A DNA stretch of 64,000 nt from the NCBI RefSeq assembly GCF_001875655.1, contig NZ_MKEQ01000001.1:3410001-3474000 (forward strand), read 5' to 3'. Source of the DNA: Enterobacter hormaechei ATCC 49162 (lineage in GTDB: Bacteria; Pseudomonadota; Gammaproteobacteria; Enterobacterales; Enterobacteriaceae). Shown here one piece after another: positions 27,660 to 36,099 of this stretch. Below the pieces are notes generated by a model. It saw only the letters and a program-made list of their open reading frames with translations, searched no databases and was not told the origin of the DNA. The position numbers and the translations under genes are program-made. Numbering within the stretch: the stretch's first letter is position 1; each line of letters begins with the position of its first letter.

Positions 27660-28028
27660 TTACGCCTGGCGCTGCCAGCTTAACGTCATCGAGACGGAGT
27701 CGGCGTAACGCAGGGCGTGAAGTTTATCGATCTCCACTTCAGCATAAGTGACCCAGTGGTGTTCGCGTGCGATGTCGAGCACATCCTGAGTTAATTTTTC
27801 CAGTAGCGCAAAACGGTTATTCTCAACGTACTGGATGATGCTTTTGGTGATCGTGCGATAGTTCAGCGCGTCATTGATGTCCTCGCTGGCGCGCGCCTTG
27901 TCTGCCGGGTAGTGGATCACCACATTCACCACGATGTCCTGGCGATTAGCGATCTCCTCCTCTTTGATACCAATGAACGTGCGTAAGCGTAAATTTTTTA
28001 TACGAATAACAGCGTCATGCTGGGACAT
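27660..28028 (-). CDS. folX: Dihydroneopterin triphosphate 2'-epimerase FolX
   Basis: A 122-residue enzyme of the dihydroneopterin aldolase/tunnelling fold. Conserved residues include FIGIKEEE near residue 18 and the [11 protein letters not shown] and [16 protein letters not shown] segments. It epimerises dihydroneopterin triphosphate to the monapterin form, part of tetrahydromonapterin synthesis with FolM. The ATG at 28028 is chosen because it gives the family length and N-terminus; the in-frame start at 28091 adds residues without homology. yfcG lies upstream on the same strand, 75 bases away. Confidence 0.94.
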   Translation of the reverse strand: MSQHDAVIRIKNLRLRTFIGIKEEEIANRQDIVVNVVIHYPADKARASEDINDALNYRTITKSIIQYVENNRFALLEKLTQDVLDIAREHHWVTYAEVEIDKLHALRYADSVSMTLSWQRQA

Positions 28029-28103
28029 TGCAGGTCTTCTCCGTGTCAGTATTTTCGCCTCATCATACATGAGGAGAACACCTGCACCCAACGGGGCGCA
28101 GGC

Positions 28104-28733
28104 TCAAATCTGATGGATTTTTTGCATGGCGCGTTCGGTGGCCGGGCGGGTCCGGATGCGCTCAAACCAGTTGTTCACCGCCGGATAGGAGGCCAGATCG
28201 ATCCGGTGACGTTCATGGGTGTTGATCCACGGCCAGCAGGCAATATCTGCGATGCTGTAATGTTCGCCTCCCAGCCACGGTGATTTTTCCAGCCGACGGT
28301 TCAGAACTCCGTACAGGCGCTGGGTCTCGACCTGATACCGCTCAATGGCGTAAGGGATCGTCTGCGGCGCATAGGCGGTAAAGTGGTGGTTCTGCCCCAG
28401 CATCGGCCCGAGGCCGCTCGACTGCCAGAATAACCATTGCAGCGTGTGATGACGTTCGCGCAACTCCCCGCTCAGCAGCTTGCCGGTTTTCTCCGCCAGA
28501 TAGAGCAAAATCTCTCCGGACTCAAACAGGCTTAACGGTTTGCCGCCGTCGGAGGGCAGGTTATCAATGATGGCCGGAATTTTATTGTTGGGGGATATGG
28601 CCAGAAAAACGGGGCGGAACTGGTCGCCTTTACTGATATCCACGCGAATGATCCGGTAGTCCACTTCGGCTTCTTCGAGAAAGAGGGTGATCTTATGGCC
28701 ATTAGGGGTGGGGGCATAATAGAGATCTATCAT
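28104..28733 (-). CDS. yfcG: Glutathione transferase/disulfide-bond reductase YfcG
   Basis: A 209-residue GST-fold protein with an N-terminal thioredoxin-like domain (MIDLYYAPTPNGHKITLFLEE) and an all-helical C-terminal domain. The Thr-Pro-Asn at residues 9-11 is the YfcG feature that binds two glutathione molecules and gives strong disulfide reductase activity in E. coli (nu-class GST). The NNKIPA segment carries the cis-proline. The ATG at 28733 is 6 bases from AGGAG; a TTG at 28739 is possible but less likely. It is divergent from yfcF, another GST-like gene. Confidence 0.92.
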   Translation of the reverse strand: MIDLYYAPTPNGHKITLFLEEAEVDYRIIRVDISKGDQFRPVFLAISPNNKIPAIIDNLPSDGGKPLSLFESGEILLYLAEKTGKLLSGELRERHHTLQWLFWQSSGLGPMLGQNHHFTAYAPQTIPYAIERYQVETQRLYGVLNRRLEKSPWLGGEHYSIADIACWPWINTHERHRIDLASYPAVNNWFERIRTRPATERAMQKIHQI

Positions 28734-28795
28734 TCTCAACTCCTGTCAGTGCGAATAGTGTTGCCATGAAAAATCAGTATAGGTGCTTGGTGTAA

Positions 28796-29518
<723 letters not shown>

Positions 29519-29574
29519 TAAGACGGGGCGCTTGAGGTATGATAGGGGCAGTCTGAATTCCCGAGGAGTAACTG

Positions 29575-30126
29575 ATGAAACTGATGTTTGCGTCGGATAT
29601 TCATGGATCGCTGCCCGCGACCGAACGCGTGCTTTCTCTGTTTGCCCAAAGCGGGGCGCAATGGCTGGTGATCCTGGGCGATGTGTTAAACCACGGCCCA
29701 CGTAATGCGTTGCCGGAAGGCTATGCCCCCGCGCAGGTGGCGGAAAAACTCAATCCTTTTGCCTCGCGCATCATCGCCGTTCGCGGCAACTGTGACAGCG
29801 AAGTTGACCAGATGCTGCTGCATTTTCCCCTCACCGCTCCCTGGCAACAGGTGTTGATGGAAAACAGCCGTCTGTTCCTGACCCATGGGCACCTGTTCGG
29901 CCCGGATAACCTGCCATCACTCGCCGCTGGCGATGTCCTGGTTTATGGTCATACTCATATTCCGGTGGCGGAAAAACGTGGGGCGTTTTATCACTTTAAC
30001 CCCGGGTCTGTCAGCATTCCTAAAGGCGGCAACCCGGCGAGCTACGGCATGTATGAAGACGGCACATTAAGCGTTATCGCACTTAATGATCAGCAAGTTA
30101 TTGCGCAGATAGCGATTAATCCGTAA
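29575..30126 (+). CDS. yfcE: Phosphodiesterase YfcE
   Basis: A 183-residue calcineurin-like metallophosphoesterase. All five metal-binding blocks are present: Asp8 and His10 in SDIHG, Asp36 in GDVLNHGP, Asn72 in RGNCD, His104 and His106 in THGH, and His126 and His128 in GHTH. E. coli YfcE is a manganese-dependent phosphodiesterase active on artificial substrates; its natural substrate is unknown. A CGAGGAG ribosome site precedes the ATG. yfcD follows after 55 bases. Confidence 0.94.
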   Translation: MKLMFASDIHGSLPATERVLSLFAQSGAQWLVILGDVLNHGPRNALPEGYAPAQVAEKLNPFASRIIAVRGNCDSEVDQMLLHFPLTAPWQQVLMENSRLFLTHGHLFGPDNLPSLAAGDVLVYGHTHIPVAEKRGAFYHFNPGSVSIPKGGNPASYGMYEDGTLSVIALNDQQVIAQIAINP

Positions 30127-30181
30127 GTTACACCACAACTGCAAACGCGCCGAAAGAGCGCTTAGACGAGAAGGTTTCCCG

Positions 30182-30748
30182 ATGGTGGAGCAGAATCATT
30201 TGGCAAGTACTGAATGGGTTGACATTGTCAGCGAAGAAAATGAAGTGATCGCGCAGGCCAGCCGCGAACAAATGCGTGCGGAGCGTCTGCGTCACCGCGC
30301 GACGTACATCGTTGTTCATGACGGCATGGGCAAGATCCTGGTCCAGCGTCGCACCGACACCAAAGATTTTCTTCCTGGTATGCTGGATGCCACAGCGGGT
30401 GGCGTCGTGCAGGCCGATGAAGTACTGCTGGATTCCGCACGTCGTGAAGCGGAAGAAGAGTTAGGCATTGCTGGCGTGCCGTTTGCCGAGCACGGGCAAT
30501 TTTATTTCGAAGATGAACATTGTCGCGTCTGGGGCGGGCTGTTTAGCTGCGTTTCCCACGGACCTTTCGCCTTGCAGGAAGAGGAAGTGAGCGAAGTGTG
30601 CTGGATGACGCCGGAAGAGATCACCGCGCGTTGCGACGAGTTCACGCCAGATTCCCTGAAAGCACTGGCGCTGTGGATGACCCGCAACGCCAAAAACGAA
30701 TCCGCTAAACCGGAAAATAAAGCCGAAAAAGAGGAAGAGGCTGAGTAA
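30182..30748 (+). CDS. yfcD: Nudix hydrolase YfcD
   Basis: A 188-residue Nudix protein of the isopentenyl-diphosphate-isomerase-like branch. The Nudix box spans residues 76-98, starting at GGVVQADE and with the catalytic REAEEELGI. The N-terminal [22 protein letters not shown] segment is typical of YfcD. The true substrate is not known; the family cleaves nucleoside diphosphates linked to another group. The last 15 residues are highly charged and longer than in E. coli. It converges on the LacI-type regulator gene with only 3 bases between the stops. Confidence 0.92.
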   Translation: MVEQNHLASTEWVDIVSEENEVIAQASREQMRAERLRHRATYIVVHDGMGKILVQRRTDTKDFLPGMLDATAGGVVQADEVLLDSARREAEEELGIAGVPFAEHGQFYFEDEHCRVWGGLFSCVSHGPFALQEEEVSEVCWMTPEEITARCDEFTPDSLKALALWMTRNAKNESAKPENKAEKEEEAE

Positions 30749-30751
30749 GCC

Positions 30752-31771
30752 TTAACAGCTTTCCCGCAGGCACAGGCTGGACGCGATGGGTTTATGGTCG
30801 CGCCAGTCTCCATCATTCAGACGTTCCAGTAACGCTTTCCCGGCTTCAATGCCAATCTTGCGATGCGGCACCGCCATCGTCGTCAGCGGCGGCTGACAGA
30901 CGCGGCTCACGTCGCTATCGCCAAAGCCCACTACCGCTAAATCGTCAGGGACTTTAATGCGCCGACGCTGGCACTCATACAGCGCGCCGCAGGCCAGCTC
31001 ATCTGAAACACACACCAGCGCATCCAGCTCCGGCCATGCCAGCAGGAACTCAGGCAGCTGTGCCGCGCCCGTCGAAAAGCTTGGCGTCATGGCCGCGTTG
31101 ATCACCCGGTTCGGCGACAGATGGTGGCGCAGCATCGCTTTGTACCAGCCCTGCAAATGCTGCTGGAAAATCCACTGCTCCTGGTTGGCGCACAGCAGGC
31201 CGATATTCTGGTAGCCGCGCTGAATCACCATTTCTGTGAGTTCATACATGGCGGCGACGTTATCGATCCCAATATTCATATCAATCGGGTCGGCGCGCAT
31301 GGCACCCATTTCCATCACCGGAATCGAGGCATTTTTCAGCCAGTGGCGAACGGTATCGGTGTGCTCGACGCTGAGCAAAATCGCGGCGGCGATATTTGAC
31401 GCCAGCAGCGTTTCGAGCAGTTTCTCTTCCTGTTCAAGCCGATGCTGAGATTCCGCCAGCATGATCTGATATCCGGCTGGCTGGAGCACCTGCTGTAGCC
31501 CGGCGAACATCTCGGAACAGCCCGCTTCAGAAAGATTGGGAACAACCATCGCAATCGTCCATGACGACGCCGATGCCAGTGCGCTGGCGGCAAGATTGGG
31601 CATGTAACCCAGCTCCTGCACCGCGGCTTCAATTTTTTCACGCAGTTTATCGGAAACCTGTTCGGGCGTGCGGAGGGCACGGGAAACAGTCATCGTGCCG
31701 ACTCCGGCAAGCTGTGCGACATCCGCGAGCGTTACTTTTCCGGTACTGCGCCGTTTTCGGGTTAAAGACAT
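30752..31771 (-). CDS. LacI/GalR family transcriptional regulator of the PTS-transketolase cluster
   Basis: A 339-residue regulator of the GntR/IdnR-like branch of the LacI family. The N-terminal helix-turn-helix (VTLADVAQLAGVGTMTVSRALR, residues 13-34) and the hinge helix region (ELGYMPNLAASALAS) are followed by a periplasmic-binding-protein-like sugar domain. The start at 31771 gives MSLTRKRRSTGK and has an AGGA site; the longer reading to 31807 adds unrelated residues. It is divergent from the IIA gene, with two 12-base palindromes in the shared region, so it is very probably the local regulator. The inducer is unknown, presumably the PTS sugar or its phosphate. Confidence 0.9.
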   Translation of the reverse strand: MSLTRKRRSTGKVTLADVAQLAGVGTMTVSRALRTPEQVSDKLREKIEAAVQELGYMPNLAASALASASSWTIAMVVPNLSEAGCSEMFAGLQQVLQPAGYQIMLAESQHRLEQEEKLLETLLASNIAAAILLSVEHTDTVRHWLKNASIPVMEMGAMRADPIDMNIGIDNVAAMYELTEMVIQRGYQNIGLLCANQEQWIFQQHLQGWYKAMLRHHLSPNRVINAAMTPSFSTGAAQLPEFLLAWPELDALVCVSDELACGALYECQRRRIKVPDDLAVVGFGDSDVSRVCQPPLTTMAVPHRKIGIEAGKALLERLNDGDWRDHKPIASSLCLRESC

Positions 31772-31883
31772 ACATCTTCCTGCTGACAGGACGCGATTCA
31801 GTTTCATCCTTCATTTTACGTGACTGGCAGTATACGCCTTAAATCCCTTTTTTTGCTGTGATTTCACACCATGATAGCAATTT

Positions 31884-31895
31884 GATAGCGCTATC
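31884..31895. promoter_or_regulatory. Operator-like palindrome 1 of the PTS cluster
   Basis: GATAGCGCTATC is a perfect 12-base palindrome with a central CG, the usual form of LacI-family operators. A second copy with one change is centred 34 bases further along. Confidence 0.75.
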
Positions 31896-31917
31896 ACAGT
31901 TCTGCATGTTAGTCGTT

Positions 31918-31929
31918 GGTAGCGCTATC
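31918..31929. promoter_or_regulatory. Operator-like palindrome 2 of the PTS cluster
   Basis: GGTAGCGCTATC repeats the first palindrome with one base changed, keeping the core TAGCGCTA. The two centres are 34 bases apart, close to three helical turns, so two repressor dimers could sit on the same face of the DNA. Confidence 0.75.
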
Positions 31930-31931
31930 TT

Positions 31932-31947
31932 TGTGATCGCGATCGCA
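31932..31947. promoter_or_regulatory. CRP-like site upstream of the PTS operon
   Basis: TGTGATCGCGATCGCA matches TGTGA-N6-TCACA at 9 of 10 positions. Its centre (31939.5) is 41.5 bases before the start predicted from the TAAAGT hexamer at 31969-31974, the spacing of a class II CRP promoter. That supports control by glucose availability. Confidence 0.65.
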
Positions 31948-31968
31948 GTCATTGATTGATGGGTTGAA

Positions 31969-31974
31969 TAAAGT
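31969..31974 (+). promoter_or_regulatory. Candidate -10 element of the PTS-transketolase operon
   Basis: TAAAGT lies 34 bases before the IIA start codon and at the right distance from the CRP-like site for a CRP-dependent promoter (start near 31981). No good -35 element is present, which fits activator dependence. Confidence 0.45.
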
Positions 31975-32007
31975 TTGCCCATGTCTGGTCTTTAGCGGGA
32001 GTGAAAA

Positions 32008-32451
32008 GTGCTCAAAAAATGGATATATGATACAACCATCACCCTACAGGATAGCGTTGTAAACTGGCCCCAGGCGCTGGAACTGTGCGCGAAACCGCTG
32101 CTGGATTTGCAGGTCATTGCGCCGGAATATGTCACGGCTATCATCGAGCAGCACCATACGTTAGGTCCCTACTATGTGCTGGCTCCGGGGCTGGCCATGC
32201 CACATGCGCGGCCGGAAGAAGGGGCGAAAGGACATGGCCTGTCATTATTAAAACTGAAACAGGGCGTCTCTTTTGGTGCCGGTGAGTTTGACCCCGTCGA
32301 TGTGATTGTGATGCTGGCGGCGCCGGACAAACATAGCCATATCGAAATGATATCCGCCTTAGCAGAATTATTTTCCAGCGACGAAGATATGGCTGAATTA
32401 CATCGGGCGAACACGCTGGAGGAGATAAAAACCGTCATCGACCGCTTCTGA
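32008..32451 (+). CDS. PTS sugar transporter subunit IIA (ascorbate/SgaA-UlaC type)
   Basis: A 147-residue IIA protein of the mannitol/fructose/ascorbate fold. The phosphorylated histidine is His66 in the MPHARPEEGA motif, and the TLEEIKTVI helix near the C-terminus is typical. It takes phosphate from HPr and passes it to the IIB cysteine. The GTG at 32008 is the start, with a GGGAG ribosome site 6-7 bases ahead. It is the first gene of a five-gene run and lies 79 bases before the IIB gene. The closest named relative is UlaC, but operon content shows this is not the ula system. Confidence 0.9.
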   Translation: MLKKWIYDTTITLQDSVVNWPQALELCAKPLLDLQVIAPEYVTAIIEQHHTLGPYYVLAPGLAMPHARPEEGAKGHGLSLLKLKQGVSFGAGEFDPVDVIVMLAAPDKHSHIEMISALAELFSSDEDMAELHRANTLEEIKTVIDRF

Positions 32452-32530
32452 TTTAATTATTTAATCCGATTCATCTCAACATTACGCGTCAGCGTGATGG
32501 GGCGTACTCTACTCAAAAAAGGGGATAACA

Positions 32531-32803
32531 ATGAAAATCATGGCTATTTGCGGCTCCGGTCTGGGCAGCAGTTTTATGGTTGAAATGAATATTAAAAAGG
32601 TGCTCAAAAAACTGGAGATTGAGGCCGAGGTTGAACACTCCGATCTCTCCTCGGCCACGCCGGGTGCGGCGGACCTGTTTGTGATGGCGAAAGACATTGC
32701 CGCCAGCGCCAGCGTGCCGGAAAGCCAGCTGGTGGTAATCAACAATATCATCGATATCAATGAACTCGAAGCGCAGCTGCGCGCCTGGTTCGAAAGACAA
32801 TAA
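32531..32803 (+). CDS. PTS sugar transporter subunit IIB (ascorbate/SgaB-UlaB type)
   Basis: A 90-residue IIB protein. The phosphorylated cysteine is Cys7 in MKIMAICGSGLGSSF, the P-loop-like start of the ascorbate-family IIB domain. It receives phosphate from IIA and phosphorylates the sugar bound by IIC. A strong GGGGA ribosome site precedes the ATG. The IIC gene begins 21 bases downstream. IIA, IIB and IIC are separate genes here, as in ula. Confidence 0.92.
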   Translation: MKIMAICGSGLGSSFMVEMNIKKVLKKLEIEAEVEHSDLSSATPGAADLFVMAKDIAASASVPESQLVVINNIIDINELEAQLRAWFERQ

Positions 32804-32824
32804 TCCTGATAAGGCGAGGTGGAT

Positions 32825-34216
32825 ATGTTTATCCTTGAAACGCTGAATTTCGTTGTTGATATTTTAAAAGTCCCTTCAGTGCTGGTCGGGTTAATTGCCC
32901 TGATTGGTCTTGTGGCGCAGAAAAAAGCCTTTTCGGATGTGGTAAAAGGCACAATTAAAACCATTCTCGGCTTTATTGTGCTGGGCGGCGGCGCAACCGT
33001 GCTGGTGGGCTCTTTAAATCCCCTGGGCGGTATGTTTGAGCACGCTTTTAATATTCAGGGCATTATTCCCAATAATGAAGCTATTGTGTCGATTGCCCTG
33101 GAAAAATATGGCGCTTCCACCGCGCTCATTATGGCCTTCGGGATGGTGGCAAATATTATTGTCGCGCGCTTTACCCGCCTGAAGTACATCTTCCTCACCG
33201 GGCACCACACCTTCTACATGGCATGCATGATTGGCGTGATCCTGACGGTCGCAGGCTTCGAGGGGGTAGGGTTGGTCTTTACCGGTTCGCTGATCCTCGG
33301 CCTGATTATGGCCTTCTTCCCGGCGATTGCGCAGCGCTATATGAAGCGTATTACCGGCAACGATGAGATCGCCTTCGGTCATTTCGGTACGCTGGGCTAC
33401 GTGCTCTCCGGCTGGATTGGCAGCAAGGTCGGGAAAGGTTCGCGCTCCACCGAAGAGATGAACCTGCCGAAGAACCTTAGCTTCCTGCGCGACAGCTCTA
33501 TTTCCATCTCTCTGACCATGATGATTATCTATCTGATCATGGCGGTGAGCGCCGGACGTGAGTACGTGGAGGCCACATTCAGCGGCGGCCAGAACTACCT
33601 GGTGTACGCCATCATTATGGCCATCACCTTCGCGGCAGGCGTGTTCATCATCTTGCAGGGCGTGCGCCTGATTCTGGCGGAAATTGTCCCGGCCTTTACC
33701 GGCTTCTCGGAAAAACTGGTGCCCAATGCGCGACCTGCGCTGGACTGCCCGGTGGTCTACCCGTATGCGCCAAACGCGGTGCTGATTGGTTTTCTGTTCA
33801 GCTTCCTCGGCGGGATTGTGGGCTTGTTTATCTGCGGTCAGTTTAGCTGGGTGCTGATCCTGCCGGGCGTCGTGCCGCATTTCTTCACCGGTGCGACGGC
33901 GGGCGTATTTGGTAATGCCACCGGCGGACGTCGCGGGGCGATGATTGGCGCGTTTGCCAACGGCCTGCTGATTACCTTCCTGCCGGTCCTGCTGCTGCCT
34001 GTTCTGGGCGCGATTGGCTTTGCCAATACTACCTTCTCGGACGCTGATTTTGGTGCGGTCGGGATTGTGCTGGGCAACCTGGCACGCTTCCTCTCACCGC
34101 TTGCCATCACCGGACTGGTTGTTGTGTTGTTCGCGCTGCTGGTGGCCTACAACGTCTTCGCTAAAAACAAACCTGCGAACGGTAACGCGCAGGAAAACCC
34201 CGGAGCCAAATCATGA
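32825..34216 (+). CDS. PTS sugar transporter subunit IIC (UlaA/SgaT family)
   Basis: A 463-residue inner-membrane protein with about eleven hydrophobic segments, the SgaT/UlaA family layout. Family landmarks are KGTIKTILGFIVLGGGA near residue 40, the TGHHTFYMA segment near residue 120, and IIITQGVR-like (FIILQGVRLILAEIVPAF) and FAPNAV-like (YAPNAVLIGF) stretches in the second half. It carries the sugar and holds it for phosphorylation by IIB. The ATG at 32825 is preferred to a GTG at 32819 because of its spacing from AAGGCGAGG. The last 4 bases overlap the transketolase gene. It diverges considerably from UlaA, so the substrate need not be ascorbate. Confidence 0.9.
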   Translation: MFILETLNFVVDILKVPSVLVGLIALIGLVAQKKAFSDVVKGTIKTILGFIVLGGGATVLVGSLNPLGGMFEHAFNIQGIIPNNEAIVSIALEKYGASTALIMAFGMVANIIVARFTRLKYIFLTGHHTFYMACMIGVILTVAGFEGVGLVFTGSLILGLIMAFFPAIAQRYMKRITGNDEIAFGHFGTLGYVLSGWIGSKVGKGSRSTEEMNLPKNLSFLRDSSISISLTMMIIYLIMAVSAGREYVEATFSGGQNYLVYAIIMAITFAAGVFIILQGVRLILAEIVPAFTGFSEKLVPNARPALDCPVVYPYAPNAVLIGFLFSFLGGIVGLFICGQFSWVLILPGVVPHFFTGATAGVFGNATGGRRGAMIGAFANGLLITFLPVLLLPVLGAIGFANTTFSDADFGAVGIVLGNLARFLSPLAITGLVVVLFALLVAYNVFAKNKPANGNAQENPGAKS

Positions 34217-35043
34217 ATGAGAATGAAATAACCGAGCTGGCACGTCAGATTCGCCTTGAGACCCTGAAATCCCTGACGCAGCTGGGCTTTGGCCACTACG
34301 GCGGCAGCATGTCAGTCGTTGAAACACTGGCCGTGCTGTATGGCGCAGTGATGAAAATTGACCCGGCCGATCCAGACTGGCCAGAGCGCGACTACTTTGT
34401 GCTGTCGAAAGGCCATGCTGGCCCGGCGCTGTACAGCACGCTGGCGATTAAGGGCTACTTCCCGACTGAAGAGCTGAGCACGCTGAACCAGAACGGGACG
34501 CGTCTGCCAAGTCACCCGGATCGCCTGAAAACGCGCGGCGTGGATGCCACCACCGGTTCGCTGGGGCAGGGGATCTCCATCGCTGGCGGCATGGCGCTGT
34601 CGCACAAGCTGGCAGGAAGGCCAAACCGGGTGTTTTGCATCGTTGGCGACGGGGAACTGAACGAAGGCCAGTGCTGGGAAGCCTTCCAGTTTATCGCTCA
34701 CCATCGACTGAACAACCTGACGGTATTCGTAGACTGGAACAAACAGCAGCTCGACGGCGAGCTGGACGAAATTATCAGCGCCTTCGACCTGGAAGGGAAA
34801 TTCCGCGCCTTTGGCTTTGACGTGGTGACGGTGAAAGGGGACGACATCCCGGCGCTGCTGGAAGTGACTGCGCCGATCCCTGCGGCCGATGCGCGTCCGC
34901 GGGTGGTGATCCTCGACAGCATCAAAGGGCAGGGAGTGCCTTACCTGGAACAGCTCAGTAATTCGCATCACCTGCGATTAACCGAGGAGAGCAAAGCCGC
35001 GCTCAACGAGACGATTCGCCAACTGGAGGCTTCACATGATTAA
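34213..35043 (+). CDS. Transketolase, N-terminal (thiamine diphosphate-binding) subunit
   Basis: A 276-residue protein equal to the first domain of transketolase. The cofactor motif runs from GDGELNEG (residues 145-152) to Asn176 in FVDWN. His28 in GFGHYGGSMS, SKGH at 65-68 and TTGSLGQG at 113-120 are the other active-site segments. It needs the partner encoded next to it for activity. Split transketolases of this type occur in sugar-catabolism clusters and differ from TktA/TktB. The ATG overlaps the IIC stop by 4 bases (ATGA), and its own end overlaps the next gene by 8, so the run is tightly coupled. Confidence 0.92.
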   Translation: MNENEITELARQIRLETLKSLTQLGFGHYGGSMSVVETLAVLYGAVMKIDPADPDWPERDYFVLSKGHAGPALYSTLAIKGYFPTEELSTLNQNGTRLPSHPDRLKTRGVDATTGSLGQGISIAGGMALSHKLAGRPNRVFCIVGDGELNEGQCWEAFQFIAHHRLNNLTVFVDWNKQQLDGELDEIISAFDLEGKFRAFGFDVVTVKGDDIPALLEVTAPIPAADARPRVVILDSIKGQGVPYLEQLSNSHHLRLTEESKAALNETIRQLEASHD

Positions 35044-35989
35044 GGTTGCACCGACAGGACAGAAAGATGCCGTTGAGATGCGTAAGGTCTATGCGGGTTT
35101 TGTGGCAAAGCAGATTGAGGCCGGGAGCGAGATCATTGCCCTCGAAGCGGATCTGATGAGTTCAATGGCGATGGACGGCGTAGCGCGTGATTATCCACAG
35201 CACGTCATCAACTGCGGCATTATGGAGGCCAATGTCATCGGCACCGCGGCGGGGCTGTCGCTCACCGGCCGTAAGCCGTTCGTCCATACCTTTACCGCTT
35301 TTGCCAGCCGTCGCTGTTTTGACCAGCTGTTTATGTCCCTGGACTACCAACGCAATAACGTGAAGGTGATAGCTTCTGACGCGGGCGTGACGGCCTGCCA
35401 CAACGGCGGAACGCATATGTCATTTGAGGATATGGGCATCGTGCGCGGTCTGGCGCATTCAGTGGTGCTGGAGGTGACCGACGCGGTGATGTTCGAAGAT
35501 GTGCTGCGTCAGCTTATCGACCTGGAAGGCTTCTACTGGGTGCGCACCATCCGCAAGCAGGCGCCGAGTGTCTATGCCCCAGGGTCAACCTTTACCATTG
35601 GCAAGGGCAACGTGCTGCGTGAGGGAACCGATATTACCCTGATTGCTAACGGCATCATGGTGGCGGAGGCGCTGGAGGCGGCGCGCCAGCTTGAACAGGA
35701 GGGGGTAAGCGCAGCGGTCATCGACATGTTTACCCTGAAGCCCATCGATCGGATGCTGGTGAAAAACTATGCCGAGAAAACCGGACGCATCGTGACCTGC
35801 GAAAACCACAGCATTCACAACGGCCTCGGGTCAGCGGTGGCGGAAGTGCTGGTGGAAAGCTGCCCTGTGCCGATGCGGCGAGTGGGTGTGAAGGAACGGT
35901 ATGGCCAGGTCGGGACGCAGGACTTCTTGCAGAAGGAGTATGGCCTGACGGCACATGATATTGTGTCGGCGGCGCGGGAGCTGCTGTAA
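35036..35989 (+). CDS. Transketolase, C-terminal (pyrimidine-binding) subunit
   Basis: A 317-residue protein equal to the middle and C-terminal domains of transketolase. The conserved glutamate that activates thiamine diphosphate is Glu64 in GIMEANVIG, and the HTFTAFASRR segment and the C-terminal domain (ITLIANGIMVAEALEAAR) are intact. With the upstream subunit it would move a two-carbon ketol unit between sugar phosphates. A GGAGG site lies 6 bases before the ATG, inside the upstream gene. This is the last gene of the PTS operon; a hairpin and a REP pair separate it from the convergent pta. Confidence 0.92.
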   Translation: MIKVAPTGQKDAVEMRKVYAGFVAKQIEAGSEIIALEADLMSSMAMDGVARDYPQHVINCGIMEANVIGTAAGLSLTGRKPFVHTFTAFASRRCFDQLFMSLDYQRNNVKVIASDAGVTACHNGGTHMSFEDMGIVRGLAHSVVLEVTDAVMFEDVLRQLIDLEGFYWVRTIRKQAPSVYAPGSTFTIGKGNVLREGTDITLIANGIMVAEALEAARQLEQEGVSAAVIDMFTLKPIDRMLVKNYAEKTGRIVTCENHSIHNGLGSAVAEVLVESCPVPMRRVGVKERYGQVGTQDFLQKEYGLTAHDIVSAARELL

Positions 35990-35990
35990 T

Positions 35991-36019
35991 AAAAAAGGCG
36001 ACCGGTTAAGTGGTCGCCT
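35991..36019 (-). terminator. Terminator of pta, shared with the PTS operon
   Basis: AGGCGACC (35996-36003) and GGTCGCCT (36012-36019) form a perfect 8-base-pair stem. Read on the minus strand it is followed by TTTTTT, so it terminates pta transcripts well. On the plus strand the tail is CTCTT, so it would work only weakly for the transketolase operon. Confidence 0.75.
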
Positions 36020-36023
36020 CTCT

Positions 36024-36091
36024 TGCCGGATGGCGCTTCGCTTATCCGGCGTACAAAACCGTAGGCCCGGTAAGCGCTAGCGCCACCGGGC
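36024..36091. repeat. REP pair between the transketolase gene and pta
   Basis: Two REP units in opposite sense: TGCCGGATGGCGCTTCGC at 36024-36041 and, after CCGTAGGCCCGG, GCGCTAGCGCCACCGGGC ending at 36091. It lies between convergent genes, the usual place for REP sequences. Confidence 0.85.
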
Positions 36092-36099
36092 TTTTTAGC

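Noticed and set aside
31855..31868. TGTGATTTCACA as a CRP site before the PTS operon
   Set aside because: The half-sites are only 2 bases apart, whereas CRP needs 6; the site at 31932 fits far better.
31935..31944. GATCGCGATC as a third operator for the LacI-type regulator
   Set aside because: It differs from the other two in its core and is fully contained in the CRP-like site, which explains it better.
34213..35989. The two transketolase genes as a frameshifted single gene
   Set aside because: Each has its own ribosome site and complete active-site motifs, the overlap is short, and natural split transketolases are known.
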